43,752 nt of DNA, from assembly GCA_020080175.1 (NCBI GenBank), contig JAGHQL010000207.1:1-43752 (forward strand), written 5' to 3'. The notes under the pieces were generated by a model that was not told where the DNA came from, searched no databases, and saw only the letters and a program-made list of their open reading frames with translations. Origin of the DNA: Glutinoglossum americanum. Its lineage: Eukaryota > Ascomycota > Geoglossomycetes > Geoglossales > Geoglossaceae. Every line of letters starts with the position of its first letter. Position 1 is the first letter of the stretch. Below, one piece after another: positions 11,600-22,152 of the stretch. Both the position numbers and the translations under genes were made by a program.

Positions 11600-12915
11600 A
11601 TTCTCAGGGATCTAGAAGCATTTCCAGTACCACGAAGTGAAGAAACCGGAAAATAAAAAGCGAAAGGATCGTGCGCAGATGCAGAACGGTGAAGAGATTT
11701 TATGAGTCGAAACTCGAGTTGGGAGGACGTGTTCAAGGCGACGTCACACGGGGGGCATAAGCGAACTGCAAGGGACAGGGCGATTTGACCAGCACTCGAC
11801 GGATGGATTCGACTTTCCCCAGTGAAGCGGAAGGGCTCTCTACGAGATAGTGGATAAACCAAAAAGCGGAAATCGGCTTACCGGAGAGAGGGACCCCAGG
11901 TAATATTAATGTAGTCCCTCATCCCGAGATGCCCAGCTGGTTCACGCGGCGTTGGCCTGCTGGCTGAGAGATATACTTTTAAAACAAGACCAATCCCTGG
12001 TATGCGCGCATCCACGTGTGGCTGACGACACGGAGCCCGCCAGAGCGCCAGAGCGACATTTGGGCAGCCTCCAGGTCACCACTCCGGAGATGCGATGGGA
12101 ACACTGTCGCGTGTCCATGGAAGGTGATGCTCTGAGGTGTCCGAGAGATGCGGGAGCGATTGCCCGACCCCCGGGTGCTCCGCAAAAAGGAACAAAACCC
12201 GTGCATACACATGCATGACCGATATTGGTGGCTCCCTGGGTCACTCCGTTACCGTATGTTTGTGCTACGCAGAACTCCTTTTATGGGGAACGCACAATAG
12301 GGAAACCCCAAAGCAGCGGATAATCCTGCCAGAGGACGCTGGAATCTTACGGAAAGCGAGAGGGAGATAGGGCGAGAGGGCGATACTCAGTACGGAGGAT
12401 ATGCCCCCAAAATCCTGGAATCCTTTTGGAGTAGTGGTCATTGCTGTAAGGTTGAGGGAAATATGTAGTCTGCGTCCCGTAGCACTCCGCACTCGGCGAT
12501 ATGCGCCGGCCGATCTTTTATAAACTATGTAAAACCTGTTTGTCTTCCGAAACGTCTTCGCGTCGGAAATGCGAGTTCTGGGTGGTTGGGCTGGTTGGGC
12601 TGGGTAGGCTGGTTAGGCTGGTTAGGCTAACAGAATTCATCTCGATATCCTAACCGGCAAGGTGGAGGCATGTAAAACGTGGGGCGCTGAGACCCGACGA
12701 GAGACAGAACCCTGGCCTGGCGCTAGGCTGCTTTGGGCCACGCAAGTCCAGTTTGCAATATCTCCAACTGGCACTTGGCATTCTTGGGGTCGTCGAAAAT
12801 TACCTCCCTTGACAGATACACCATCGACCACATCCGGTACCGCTCACGACTCTTTGCATCCGCCTCCATATACGGACTTTAAATTTCGTCTTAGATCTAA
12901 TTGTAGTTGCCAACC
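11600..12915. promoter_or_regulatory. 1.3 kb divergent intergenic region between PPN1 and EMP24
   Basis: It carries both promoters. The frames seen here on both strands are short and show no family signature. A G-rich tandem repeat is listed separately. I see no other gene. Confidence 0.5.
12580..12632 (+). repeat. G-rich tandem repeat of GGCTGGTTGG/GGCTGGTTAG units with a quadruplex motif
   Basis: About five units of 10-11 bp in tandem. The first part has four GGG runs at 12580-12582, 12588-12590, 12597-12599 and 12602-12604, separated by loops of 5, 6 and 2 bases. This meets the usual G3+N1-7 definition of a potential G-quadruplex. It lies about 310 bp upstream of the EMP24 start. Confidence 0.75.
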
Positions 12916-13825
12916 ATGCGTTTCTCGTCGTCTGTCGCTCTATTAGTCCTGAGCGGGTTCTTAGGGGCTGCGGCTGCGCACAACATCCAGATGGGTGCGC
13001 ACGCCAGAGAATGTTTTCACGAACACTTGCATAAGGACGATAAGATGACGGTAACGTTTCAAGTTGGTGATCGGGAGTTTGGCGGTGCTAGTAATATGGA
13101 GATTGATTTCTGGGTGAGTCGATTCGACACTCGTGATCTGGCCCGTCAAGAATTGGACAGGTCCATCAGTCTATGCTGGCCGACACCCCACGTTTACATA
13201 ACTTCTCTGTGACGGTGGGATTCTCGATGCGGATGACTGATTTTACCAATTCCAGGTTACCGATCCATCTGGAGGCTACACCATCCACCAACAGGGCGTT
13301 TCCTCTGGAGACCACTCATTCACCGCCCCCCTCGACGGGAAATACGTCTATTGCTTCAGCAACGAACACTGGTCTGTTTCCAGCAAGGAAGTCTCCTTCA
13401 ATGTCCACGGGATAGTCTACGTACCAGAATCGGATGCCCCCTCCGATCCCCTAGAAGCTGAAGGTGCGCAAAAACATCCCTCGTTCTAGATATCTGGAAG
13501 TATATGAATAGGGAGTATATTCGCTGACATGTCTACGCCCTCCCAGTTCGCCAACTCTCTGAGCTCCTTACACAAGTAAAGGACGAGCAATCATACATCA
13601 TACTCCGTGAGCGAACGCACAGAAATACAGCAGAGAGCACAAATGCCAGAGTGAAATGGTGGAGTATCTTCCAGCTTGGTGTGCTCATCGGAGAGGGTAT
13701 CTTCCAGGTCTGGTGGCTGAAGCGGTTTTTTGAGGTGTGCACCCTACCCATCCAATGTCACTCCATCCTCAATGCCAATACAACTAACCTCTGTCTTTCA
13801 TCTATAGGTCAAGCGCGTCGTCTAA
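12916..13825 (+). CDS. EMP24: p24 family cargo receptor of COPII/COPI vesicles (Emp24-like)
   Basis: p24 proteins cycle between ER and Golgi and help load cargo such as GPI-anchored proteins. Four exons (12916-13113, 13256-13463, 13547-13734, 13808-13825) give 203 residues, a normal length. The signal peptide is about 1-21. A GOLD-type lumenal domain follows, with the family phrases ARECFHE, VTFQVGDREFG, SSGDHSFTA, YVYCFSNEHW and VSFNVHGIVYV; the two Cys of the expected disulfide are present. A coiled-coil stretch (ERTHRNTAESTNARVKWW) leads to one membrane helix and the short cytosolic tail EVKRVV. The last exon is only 18 nt and encodes VKRVV plus the stop. The first ATG is used because it begins the signal peptide. 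Confidence 0.93.
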
Positions 13826-15324
13826 TTCCCCAAACCCTCAACTACAGCCAGCGAGTCCCCATGAAACGAGCAAGCTTCTGTTGCTTGAAACGGTTCCCCC
13901 TCTTTCTATCTATCTCCCTATCCTACTCTCATTGTATCTGTATTAATATCATGCATCGAATACGGAAAAAGAATTGGAGTACCCATATACCAAGCAGCGC
14001 ATTCCCCATCGTGAGATTGAGGATCACATTGTGAAGTACACCCGCATTTCATAAAACATATAGCGCTCTGCCGTCCCACTCTTAGAAGTTGATCTTCCGA
14101 TCCGACCCAATAGTTAATTCTACCCGGATGAAATAAGCACCCAAACCCCATCCGCACAGGACGGGCGAGCACGAGAGCATACGCAGAACACGAGTTAATT
14201 TCGGCGAGTAGACATCCTTTCTAAAGTCCCAACGCTCATTACTATCGCCGTACCACTGCCAACTGTAGCGCCGTTCAACACCCAAAGCCTCCTTCCCCCA
14301 CCCGCGCTTCCCGGGCACGAAACCCAAACCCGAGAACGCACCCTCCACACACACACGAGTCATACTCCCCGCCTCCGTACGCAGGCGGCGGGAGAGGCAA
14401 GTAGCCAGCCCGGACACGCCGAATCCAGCAAGCAGCGCCCCGCTCATACTCGACTACGAGCAGGCTCGCGAGCTCCTCGCGCACCCTGATTTCTTTCTCC
14501 AGGGGAACCGTGCCCTGTGCGAGCGCCGCCTGGAGAAGGGACTGCAGGATTGCGAGGTCAGGGGCGGGGCTCGGATGGGCGGCGGGGCTTGTGCTGTGAT
14601 TTTCATGATTTCTGGTGAAGAACAGGTGTCCGGACGAGTGGTGAAACTCGCTAATTGGAGGTGTGTGAGAGGTAAGGCTACCGTAGTGTCGGAGCTCGTG
14701 AGGTGCCGCGGGCGCTCGAAGTTGTTGGGGTGGTTGACGGAGGTGTTCGAGGGTGGCTAGAGGCCTGACGAGACGAGACGGCGAGGTAAGGTAGCAAAGT
14801 GGATATGGGCTTGCAGGGGTGATTGGAACTGGATGATCGATATACAAAAGATGTGTTGACTATGGAGGTTGAAGGATCAACTCCAGGAGCTCCCGGGTCC
14901 GGCTTGAGCACAGGCCGCATGCTGGCTCGTGCCTGCGAGCTCCGTCTGCACGCTGGCTAGATATGCCCGAGCCCACCTAAACTCACCTGGCTCGCGCGAG
15001 CTTCGTAGCATGGGTGTTGTTGTATGGGCTTCCTGTTAGTTCGTGCTTTTGTTTTATTGGGTGTCTGGCGGGCTGACCTGTCCTGGTGGATTGGGAGGAG
15101 GGGTTGAAGATGGCGGAGGTAGTGGTTGAGAAGTGGAGGGAGGAGAGGAAGGGGGGAGAGAGAGGTAGAGAGGGAGGGGAGCGCCAGGAGCTATTGCTCT
15201 TGCTACCTGCTGTGCTTAGATATGCAACCGAAATCGCAAAACGCAATGCCATGAATTTATATTTTTATTTTTTGGGTTTGCTAGCGGGACATCTGCTCCT
15301 ATCGCCATTCATTAGACAATAATG
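13826..15324 (-). other. unresolved, probably coding minus-strand stretch (about 14.1-15.25 kb)
   Basis: Three overlapping minus-strand frames look coding but I cannot join them with confidence. One starts with ATG at 15252 (MALRFAISVAYLSTAG, like a targeting sequence) and runs to a GTGAGT donor near 14994. A second (14847-14275) contains a helical segment with LAILQSLLQAALAQG and EKEIRVREELASLLV. A third (14447-14082) has GALLAGFGVSGLATCL, a likely membrane helix, and 121 codons to its stop. The second and third overlap out of phase around 14430-14450, where the protein character changes frame. Possible readings are a multi-exon gene, a single-base sequence error or a decayed gene. The 72 bp between the ERB1 stop and the 15252 ATG would be tight. 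The first 300 bases of the stretch (13826-14081) look like the EMP24 3' UTR. Confidence 0.3.
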
Positions 15325-17844
15325 CTACATCCAGAGCCTGCATGTGCCGTCCGCTCCTGTTTCCCGTTCCGTTAGCCAGGGGGTACGTATATGCAGCATC
15401 TAATGTGAGAAGGGAGAGGAACACTTACCAGCGCTCACACACCAGGCCTCTCTAGGATGCCACTCTACATCCAACACCCCCAGCTCCTTCCTAACCGCAT
15501 GACCCTTCAGGACTTTCAGCGGTACAATCGTCGCATTCTCCATCAAATCCGCAACAACCTTCCCGTGAAACACTTGCACGCTCCCGTCATCGCTGGCGCT
15601 CGCGAACAGCGGCAGGCCACCTTGGTGGAACCTCACCGCCCGGATCGCCTTCGAGTGGTACCTAAGCGTCTTGTACGGTCGCGTGCTCAAATCCAAGTCG
15701 TGCCAGAGTAAGCGTCTGTCATAGGAGCCTACGATCAGGTTGTCGCCCGCGGGATGTAGATCTAGAGAAGATATCCAGCGCGCGCCTGGAGAGAGGGTCT
15801 TGAGGAGGGTTTGGCGGACGAGGTCGTAGGAGCGAATGGTCCGCTGAGTGGCGACGAAGAGGATGGGGCGTGAAGGGTGGAAGAGTGCGGTTTGCGCGAG
15901 GCCTCGGAGGTGACGGAAGGGGAGCTGCGTGAGGTGTTTGGAGAGTGTGTGGATGGCCACAGCGCTGTTTTGGCCTGTGGGGGAGACGGTCGCAAAGTAG
16001 TCCCCGCGACGGTGCCAAGAGATCACCTTGATAGTACTCCGGACGGTAGCCTTGACGAGGACACCTCCGTCTTCGAGGAGGGTACCAGGACGGGTCCATT
16101 TGGCTGGGGGTTCTTTTTTGACGGACGCTGAGGCGGTGGTGTTTGTGGACTTCGCAGCATATCCCCATCCGGCGTCGAGTATGTCCCGACTTGTGGTCTC
16201 AGTTTCGGGGTCGACGATCGGTGGAATAATTAAGAAGATGCTTTCCCCAGCTGCGGCAGAGATAATAACAGCATCCTTGCCGGGTCGCCATCTAACGACG
16301 TTCACAGCCTCGTCGTCAATCTTCATGCTCCATATTTGTCGACCTGATAAAAGCTCCCAAATCCGCACCGTTCCATCATCGCCTCCACTGGCCAGCCACG
16401 TTCCTGTTGGGTCTATGGCCAGGCTCCTGACTCTGCCTTCATGTCCCCTGTACAGTGTTGCGCAAGTGGTAGGGAATGGCCTCAGCTCCTCCGGGCTTGG
16501 GAGCTTGGGAAGTAAAGATTCAGGGTCGATGTTGAGTTTGTTCCGCCTTATTCTGGGCGCGAGGTAGAGATCCAAACAACGCTCAAATCGCTCTTTCACA
16601 AACCGATCATAACCTGGGACTTTCCTTAGCGCATCGTGCTTGGTTGGGAGATATTCCTTCTCTCTATCCTCATCATCTGCCTCCTCCCAGGCCTTTTTCT
16701 CTGACTTGGAAGGGAGATATTCTGGTGGTGGATTATAGCTCTGATCGTGTGTGGGTGGTGGAAGTTTCGGAGCGGGGATATTCATGATATGGTCTGACCG
16801 GGGTTTTTCATTAGCCCAGATATCATAATATTTTGTTGTAGATTCTTTGTCTTCTGTTGAGGGAGGTTTGTATGGGAGGATCCGGCCTTCGCGGATGGCT
16901 CGGACGATTTTCATGACCTACAGGAAACCCATGTCAGTACCTTTGTGCGTAAATGTCTATAGATTGTATTAGCGTACTCTTTTTGCTTCGTGCTTCGATG
17001 GTATGAATCTCCTCTTCGGCTCTGGTGCTGCGCTCAACGGCATAATCTCCGTCTTACTCGTGAAATATTCAATCGTAGCCTAACCCATCCTATCAATTTC
17101 TCTCCACAGCTAGCATCACTAGTCAATACAACATACAGGGTAAGGGTCATAGCCATCTTCTGGTATTTCATCCATCTGAATCCTCCTTAAGATCTCCATC
17201 TCGTCTCTACTTAATTCTAGGGGTTTCCCTGTGTTGGGGTCTGTAAGGCCCGTCCACCCCTTTGGGACTTCGATACTATCTAGCAACGCATCCAGTGCCT
17301 CGCCCTTGGCGGGCCGCATGACTTTCTTGCCATTGATATCGTAGCCAATATGTGGGTAGGAATCGTAGAAGGAAAGAGGGATGTTGCCGATGGTATTCGT
17401 GGTCTCCTGGGCATCCGTGTCGTCGGAGTCGTACACAGGATCAATCTCCTTGTAGATATAACGAGGGTTACCGTTAGCATCTTCTGTAACAGTATAATTG
17501 GGCTCCTCGTTCTCCTCCGAAAATCCTGCGTCCTCGGTGTCATTGTTATTTTCCTTCCTAGTTATAGCAGACGATATTTTTCCACCATTGACCAACTTGA
17601 GCCCGCTGTCCGCTTCTTCTTCGTCCTCGTCTGGTATTTCATCACTGTCGATATCATCTTCTGCATCCTCATCCAATTCACTGCCATCTTCCTCATCTGT
17701 CTCATCCTCAGAATCGCTTTCACTTTGCGATAAAATGCCCTCCAACAACCCAGTCTGAAACTCATCGTCCGATACATCACTGCCTACATCGGGCACATCT
17801 CGCGTTACAGCCTTCCGCTTCTTCGATTGCAGTGGGGCCGTCAT
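15325..17844 (-). CDS. ERB1: ribosome biogenesis protein Erb1 (BOP1 homologue)
   Basis: Erb1 is part of the Nop7-Erb1-Ytm1 (PeBoW) complex needed for 27S pre-rRNA processing and 60S assembly in the nucleolus. Four exons (17844-17137, 17079-16978, 16917-15429, 15356-15325) give 776 residues, typical for the family. The N-terminus is very acidic (about 20-85). A BOP1NT domain follows: exon joining yields [16 protein letters not shown], then [20 protein letters not shown], then [21 protein letters not shown] repeats begin at about 425 ([20 protein letters not shown]) and form the C-terminal propeller. The last exon is only 32 nt and supplies the final WD strand, [12 protein letters not shown]. 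Donors are GTATGT, GTACGC and GTAAGT. Confidence 0.96.
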
Positions 17845-18075
17845 TGGTGCTCTTGGTTGGTATCCTAGGCGCTAGAGAAATTAAACATCCAAACGTTCAC
17901 TTTTTTGTAGTGTTTTCGCGTGCGCCAGCGTTCCGACCGGAAAAATGTAAGGCCGACCAATGGACATTATAAATTCAATTAGGCAGAAACCAAACATCAT
18001 CTTTCTCTGAGTTCCTGACATATAAGGGCCCCCGGTATACCTAAATGAAAGAGAAGAGAAACTAAGGCTCAGAAA
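17845..18075. promoter_or_regulatory. 231-bp bidirectional promoter (ERB1 / Zn2Cys6 gene)
   Basis: The two start codons face away from each other with 231 bp between them. Seen inside: a CCAAT box at 17957-17961 near the middle, and TATAAA at 17968-17973, about 102 bp upstream of the plus-strand start. CCAAT boxes in fungal promoters are bound by the HAP/CBC complex. Sharing between the two genes is an inference from spacing. Confidence 0.6.
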
Positions 18076-18762
18076 ATGGAGCACTGGTGGAATACTCCTT
18101 TCTTTCCAACCTTTGATCTTCCCTCTTCCTCCACAGGCCTCGTCAACAACCAAGGCAAAAAACACGCCGCATGCGACGAATGCCGTACGTACAATACAGA
18201 CGCATCTCTGCCCCTTTATGTCTTTACCTTAAGTACACTATCGGCATCACTAACTAACCTCTCCTACCCAGGTTCACGCAAATTGAAATGCACCAGCGAA
18301 ACCACAGGCTGTGATCGCTGCCAGCGAGATGGAATCCCATGCCACTACTCCTCACAGAAGCCTATGGGCCGCCCTCGTCGAAAGAAAGAAGATGAACATA
18401 GAGCACCATCTCCGCCACCTACGAACGCGCGCTACACCGCCAACAACACCAGCATCAACAACAATAGCATCGCTATATCCTCAAACGGCAGTGAGGGCTA
18501 CGCCGCGTTCATGCAGGAACAGCCGCAAAACCAATTCCACACCACTTCCACAAATACCTCCAGTAGCAGTACCAGCCCCAGCGACAGCACTGGCTCCAGC
18601 GACACTGCTAGCACGAATACCACGCCCTCTCACTACGAATCTACCGCCCTCAACTCCCGCGACTCCCCCGCTGAAGGGCGCTGTGTGTACGGTGACCCCG
18701 CCATGCTCGTCGGCGATATCCGCTACAATCTCGTTCCCTTCGACATCCTCCTCCGCAACTGA
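18076..18762 (+). CDS. small Zn2Cys6 (GAL4-type) transcription factor
   Basis: Predicted nuclear DNA-binding protein of 199 residues in two exons (18076-18184, 18272-18762; GTACGT donor, CCCAG acceptor). Splicing completes the zinc cluster: Cys at 33, 36, 43, 50, 53 and 60, i.e. C-x2-C-x6-C-x6-C-x2-C-x6-C. An AT-hook-like GRPRRKK follows (69-75). The rest is Ser/Thr/Asn-rich low complexity ending in DIRYNLVPFDILLRN. It is much shorter than most family members and has no fungal-specific middle homology region. The first ATG is used, but a TTCCTCCACAG acceptor-like site at about 18126-18136 leaves open a different first exon. It is divergent from ERB1. Confidence 0.85.
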   Translation: MEHWWNTPFFPTFDLPSSSTGLVNNQGKKHAACDECRTYNTDASLPLYVFTLSTLSASLTNLSYPGSRKLKCTSETTGCDRCQRDGIPCHYSSQKPMGRPRRKKEDEHRAPSPPPTNARYTANNTSINNNSIAISSNGSEGYAAFMQEQPQNQFHTTSTNTSSSSTSPSDSTGSSDTASTNTTPSHYESTALNSRDSPAEGRCVYGDPAMLVGDIRYNLVPFDILLRN

Positions 18763-19546
18763 TATCACCTTAGATAGGGTGCGACATTGCTTGGCTCGAG
18801 CGACGCTAGTCAGCGATGATGCTTTATGACGATTATGACAAGTTTTGTAAACCCGCGAGGTTTGGAGAACGGCAATACTGTCGCGTCTTGGGGGCGGGCA
18901 GGGCATTGGCCATCTGTTGGGAAAGGATTTCATCCCCGTACCCGTTTGTTTCGGAGTTTCAGGCTATGCAGTGCTGGATTAACACATATACCCTGGTTCT
19001 CGTTCGTTCGTTTTTCTCCAACAACGACCTTATCGCTATTAGGAAGGCGAATCTTTAGCGATAGAGAATATGCGCAGCACTCTCCTCCTTGAGGTAGACA
19101 CTTACTATGTACTATTTCAATAAGCAATCTATAAAAAAAAACCAACAGCCTCGTCTTCGTAACAACACTGGTGCCTACTCCCCCAAGCCCCTAGCCACGG
19201 TTCGCCCTCAAACAAATCACCTCAACACCAAATACGGCTGAGATGCAGAATGCCCATTCAAGTCATCTACAAGTATCCAGATTTCCTATATACATAAACA
19301 CCTTTTGATAGACGTACACATCCTAAGGACTCCCAGGTCAAAAGGATAGAATACGAGTTCGCGATACATGAGAATTATTTCCCGCAAACCGAGAGGCCGG
19401 AACTCCAAGTCAGGACACTGACGAAAGAACCTTAAGGCCCAATATGCATACAACGTAAGAAAAGAGAGCCCGAAATACATATCCGGATATAAGGTACACA
19501 TAACTCAAGGAATATCTTCTGTCCAAGGCAAGCACGAGGGTCCTTG
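18763..19546. other. convergent intergenic region
   Basis: This is 3' flanking sequence of the Zn2Cys6 gene and the DUF3405 gene, which converge here. I see no further gene or repeat; it should hold both 3' UTRs. Confidence 0.5.
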
Positions 19547-21982
19547 TCACTTAATCGGATGAAGCAACATCCCCCTCAAACACATCCTCCCCTCGCCGTA
19601 AATCTCCTCGTCCTCGCCGCCTGCCCCGTCCACCCTAGCGCCCATCCACCTCTTCCAAAGCCTTGCCGCAAACTCCGCGTTGTAATACCAACTCGCACCG
19701 CGAAAGCTATGTTCCATGCCGCCAAACACGCTCCTCCTCCCGCCACCCAAGCTCGTCCCGTAATCGAATACCGACGCCAGATACGACAGCGGCCATCGGC
19801 GGTCGATGTGGACCGGATGCGGCACGAAAACAGCTTTGAGGCCGTGATGTAGAGCGACCGAGGCGGGCCACATCTCGGTGAACATGGAGCGGCGTTTGCG
19901 GAACGTCTCGCTATGCATTGTCAAGAGGAGGCGACGGGAGAGCCGTGTGGAGCTAAGGATCGCTGCGCGGCGAGGAGGGAGACCACGGGTAGTGTTGTAG
20001 CCCGTGACGTCATCGGAGAGGCTCCAGGAGCTGCCTTCAGGGTTAAACAGAGGGTTGAGAGTGATGAGGTCAGCGTCTTCGCCGACGCCCCACTCATACT
20101 TGTCTTTATCGTATGAGGCTGGGGGCTTCGGGTCGTCGTTTGGGTCTAGGGGCTCGTCGTCTTCGGGCCTCAGAGGACCCCACACTGGCCTATTATTGCC
20201 GCCAATACTGCTGCTCGGGTACCTGGGGTCACTATCCGCAAGGCTCTTCCAGCTGTTTTGGCCTCTAGTTTCCACCTCTGACTGGACGTGGACCATCCGC
20301 TTGAAGTCCTCCCAACTGCCATGGACTGCTGGTATATAAAAACGACTACTCCGTTCCCAAAGACCCTTTCGCGGTTGCTCTTTAGCCCACCGGTCGGCAC
20401 GGTCAAGGAAATGATAAAAATGTCCTGTATACCTGATATCCATCTCCCAGTGCCAAAAGTAGTCGTATTCCGGGTGTTTGTAGGCGAAATGCTGCATGGC
20501 CATAAAGAGTCCCCGGTAGGCCCCATGTACAGGGAGGTCCTGGTAGAACGACTCGTGGAGGCCGCCGTAAATAAGACTCATCTGTCTCTCTGTCCACAGC
20601 ATACCAAGGCCCCAGAACTCCTCGGGCAAGGCATCGCGCAACGTCTGCTGGTACACCTTCTCGTCCGCCCAGATCGGTAGATTGTCATCCTTGACATGGA
20701 CGAGAAAGTGTACCGTGTACTCCCCTCCAGACAGCAGGGACAACTCAGAGATGACTGTGCGAAGAAAAAGGATATGGTCATCGCGATATTTGTAGTCTGA
20801 CCATGTCCGAATGACAAACGCCGTACGCGGGAGCTTCTTTTTGCCCTCTCCTTCCGTCGTGCCTCCACTGGGGCTAGGTTGGGCGTGAGTAACATTACTC
20901 CGTTTGGTGAGGGTTGGAGTCCCATCTCCGGAAGCTACAACCTCTCCTAAAAATTTCCCTTCAGCGGCATCCATACCCAGAAACGAATCCTCTTTGACCC
21001 CCTTCTTAGGCCCAAACCGATGGCTATTTGCCGTTGCACACCGTCGTTGAGCTTCAGCCCATCTAATTTCTCGAAAATCCACCTCTCCTCCATCTCTCCA
21101 GACACCATCTGCCCCCTCACGCTCCCCATCCAAGCCTGTCCCCGTGCCCCCGTACTTGTTGCTGTAACCAAAACCATATGGCCCCAATTTCCCGAATCTC
21201 TCAAAACAAACGTCATCCCGGAGACCTAGAAGGTCATATGCTCCAAATATAGGATCAGGCATACCGCTAGGGACACCGGTGTATGCATGAACTCTGGGAA
21301 CGGGTATAGTCGATTTTGCATCCAGGAAACATTCCTGAACATTTCCATACTCCGAGAGATATGCCTCCGAGGCATAGTCAGGGTATGGGTTAAAGGGTTC
21401 ACTGGGCGGCAACTCAACATTTTGATGACTGCTACCGGCTGGAGTGTCTGTCAAATTTGCAGTCCCAACTTCTTGTTCATCTTGTCTAGGATACTCTGGG
21501 ATATTCTCGCCCCGCACCACCAATATTCGAAGTCCGCCATAGTATCTCTCCAGGAGAGGAAACGACTCCCATTGAGGCGGCGGTTGTGGTCTGCTCTTGC
21601 CTCTGCCTTGCTGCAACGTCATGGATGAAGCCCAACTCATGTATACCAAGCTCAATATAAAAACCACAATCGTTAATATGATAGCGAAGCACATATATCG
21701 TACAATCATATGTGGGAGCTTGTATAAGCCTGGACCGTTCGGCCGCCGCCGTCGCCTGGAAGAATTGCGCGCTGCTTCCTGCTGTGAGTCTGAGGACGAT
21801 CGCGAAGACGACGCAGTGAACCCCAGCGCTGACCTAGCTCCAGAGCTCTTCTGCGAGCTCAGCGAACGTTTTTCGACATCAATAAATTGCGGCTCATCTC
21901 CTTCGTCGGGCAATATCGAATATACCGGCTGCTGACTTCGCCGCACAAGGTTCAAAGGATAGAACCTATCTAGCGGAGACAT
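19547..21982 (-). CDS. DUF3405 type II membrane protein
   Basis: A single exon of 811 codons. The cytosolic N-terminus is Ser/Arg-rich and ends in RRRRR (76-80). One membrane helix follows (about 93-117), then a proline-rich stem and a large presumably lumenal domain. From about residue 400 the sequence has the DUF3405 hallmarks: TAFVIRTWSDYKY, HFLVHVKDD, a WTERQMSLIYGGLHESFYQD block and YDYFWHWEMDIRYTGHFYHF, then VWGPLRPEDDEP and a C-terminal HHGLKAVFVPHPVHIDRRWP. Function is unproven. A type II topology with an acidic E-x-D-x-R motif is what a Golgi glycosyltransferase-like enzyme would show, but that is my inference. The long single exon contrasts with the multi-exon neighbours. Confidence 0.88.
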   Translation of the reverse strand: MSPLDRFYPLNLVRRSQQPVYSILPDEGDEPQFIDVEKRSLSSQKSSGARSALGFTASSSRSSSDSQQEAARNSSRRRRRPNGPGLYKLPHMIVRYMCFAIILTIVVFILSLVYMSWASSMTLQQGRGKSRPQPPPQWESFPLLERYYGGLRILVVRGENIPEYPRQDEQEVGTANLTDTPAGSSHQNVELPPSEPFNPYPDYASEAYLSEYGNVQECFLDAKSTIPVPRVHAYTGVPSGMPDPIFGAYDLLGLRDDVCFERFGKLGPYGFGYSNKYGGTGTGLDGEREGADGVWRDGGEVDFREIRWAEAQRRCATANSHRFGPKKGVKEDSFLGMDAAEGKFLGEVVASGDGTPTLTKRSNVTHAQPSPSGGTTEGEGKKKLPRTAFVIRTWSDYKYRDDHILFLRTVISELSLLSGGEYTVHFLVHVKDDNLPIWADEKVYQQTLRDALPEEFWGLGMLWTERQMSLIYGGLHESFYQDLPVHGAYRGLFMAMQHFAYKHPEYDYFWHWEMDIRYTGHFYHFLDRADRWAKEQPRKGLWERSSRFYIPAVHGSWEDFKRMVHVQSEVETRGQNSWKSLADSDPRYPSSSIGGNNRPVWGPLRPEDDEPLDPNDDPKPPASYDKDKYEWGVGEDADLITLNPLFNPEGSSWSLSDDVTGYNTTRGLPPRRAAILSSTRLSRRLLLTMHSETFRKRRSMFTEMWPASVALHHGLKAVFVPHPVHIDRRWPLSYLASVFDYGTSLGGGRRSVFGGMEHSFRGASWYYNAEFAARLWKRWMGARVDGAGGEDEEIYGEGRMCLRGMLLHPIK

Positions 21983-22109
21983 GAAAACCGAACGCTGCTA
22001 AGATATCTTCGGTGCAAGCCTTAGCGCGAGTTCAGAAACTGTAAGGGAAAGGAGGATGCGCATAATATTGCAGAGAGCAGATAGAGGAACCGATCTCCTA
22101 ACCTCAACA

Positions 22110-22152
22110 TAGAGTAAATCTAGAGTAAATCTATAGAGTAAATCTATAGAGA
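22110..22152 (+). repeat. AGAGTAAATCTAT tandem repeat
   Basis: Three to four imperfect copies of an 11-15 bp unit in AT-rich intergenic DNA, about 130 bp upstream of the DUF3405 start codon. Confidence 0.7.

Noticed and set aside
12580-12632. Telomere-like repeat
   Set aside because: The unit is GGCTGGTTAG-like, not TTAGGG, and the flanks are ordinary gene promoters.
15719-16567. Frames of 149 and 179 codons on both strands
   Set aside because: Both overlap the ERB1 WD-repeat exon, whose frame carries the real motifs.
20004-21935. Many 60-130 codon frames on both strands
   Set aside because: They are shadows of the 811-codon DUF3405 gene.
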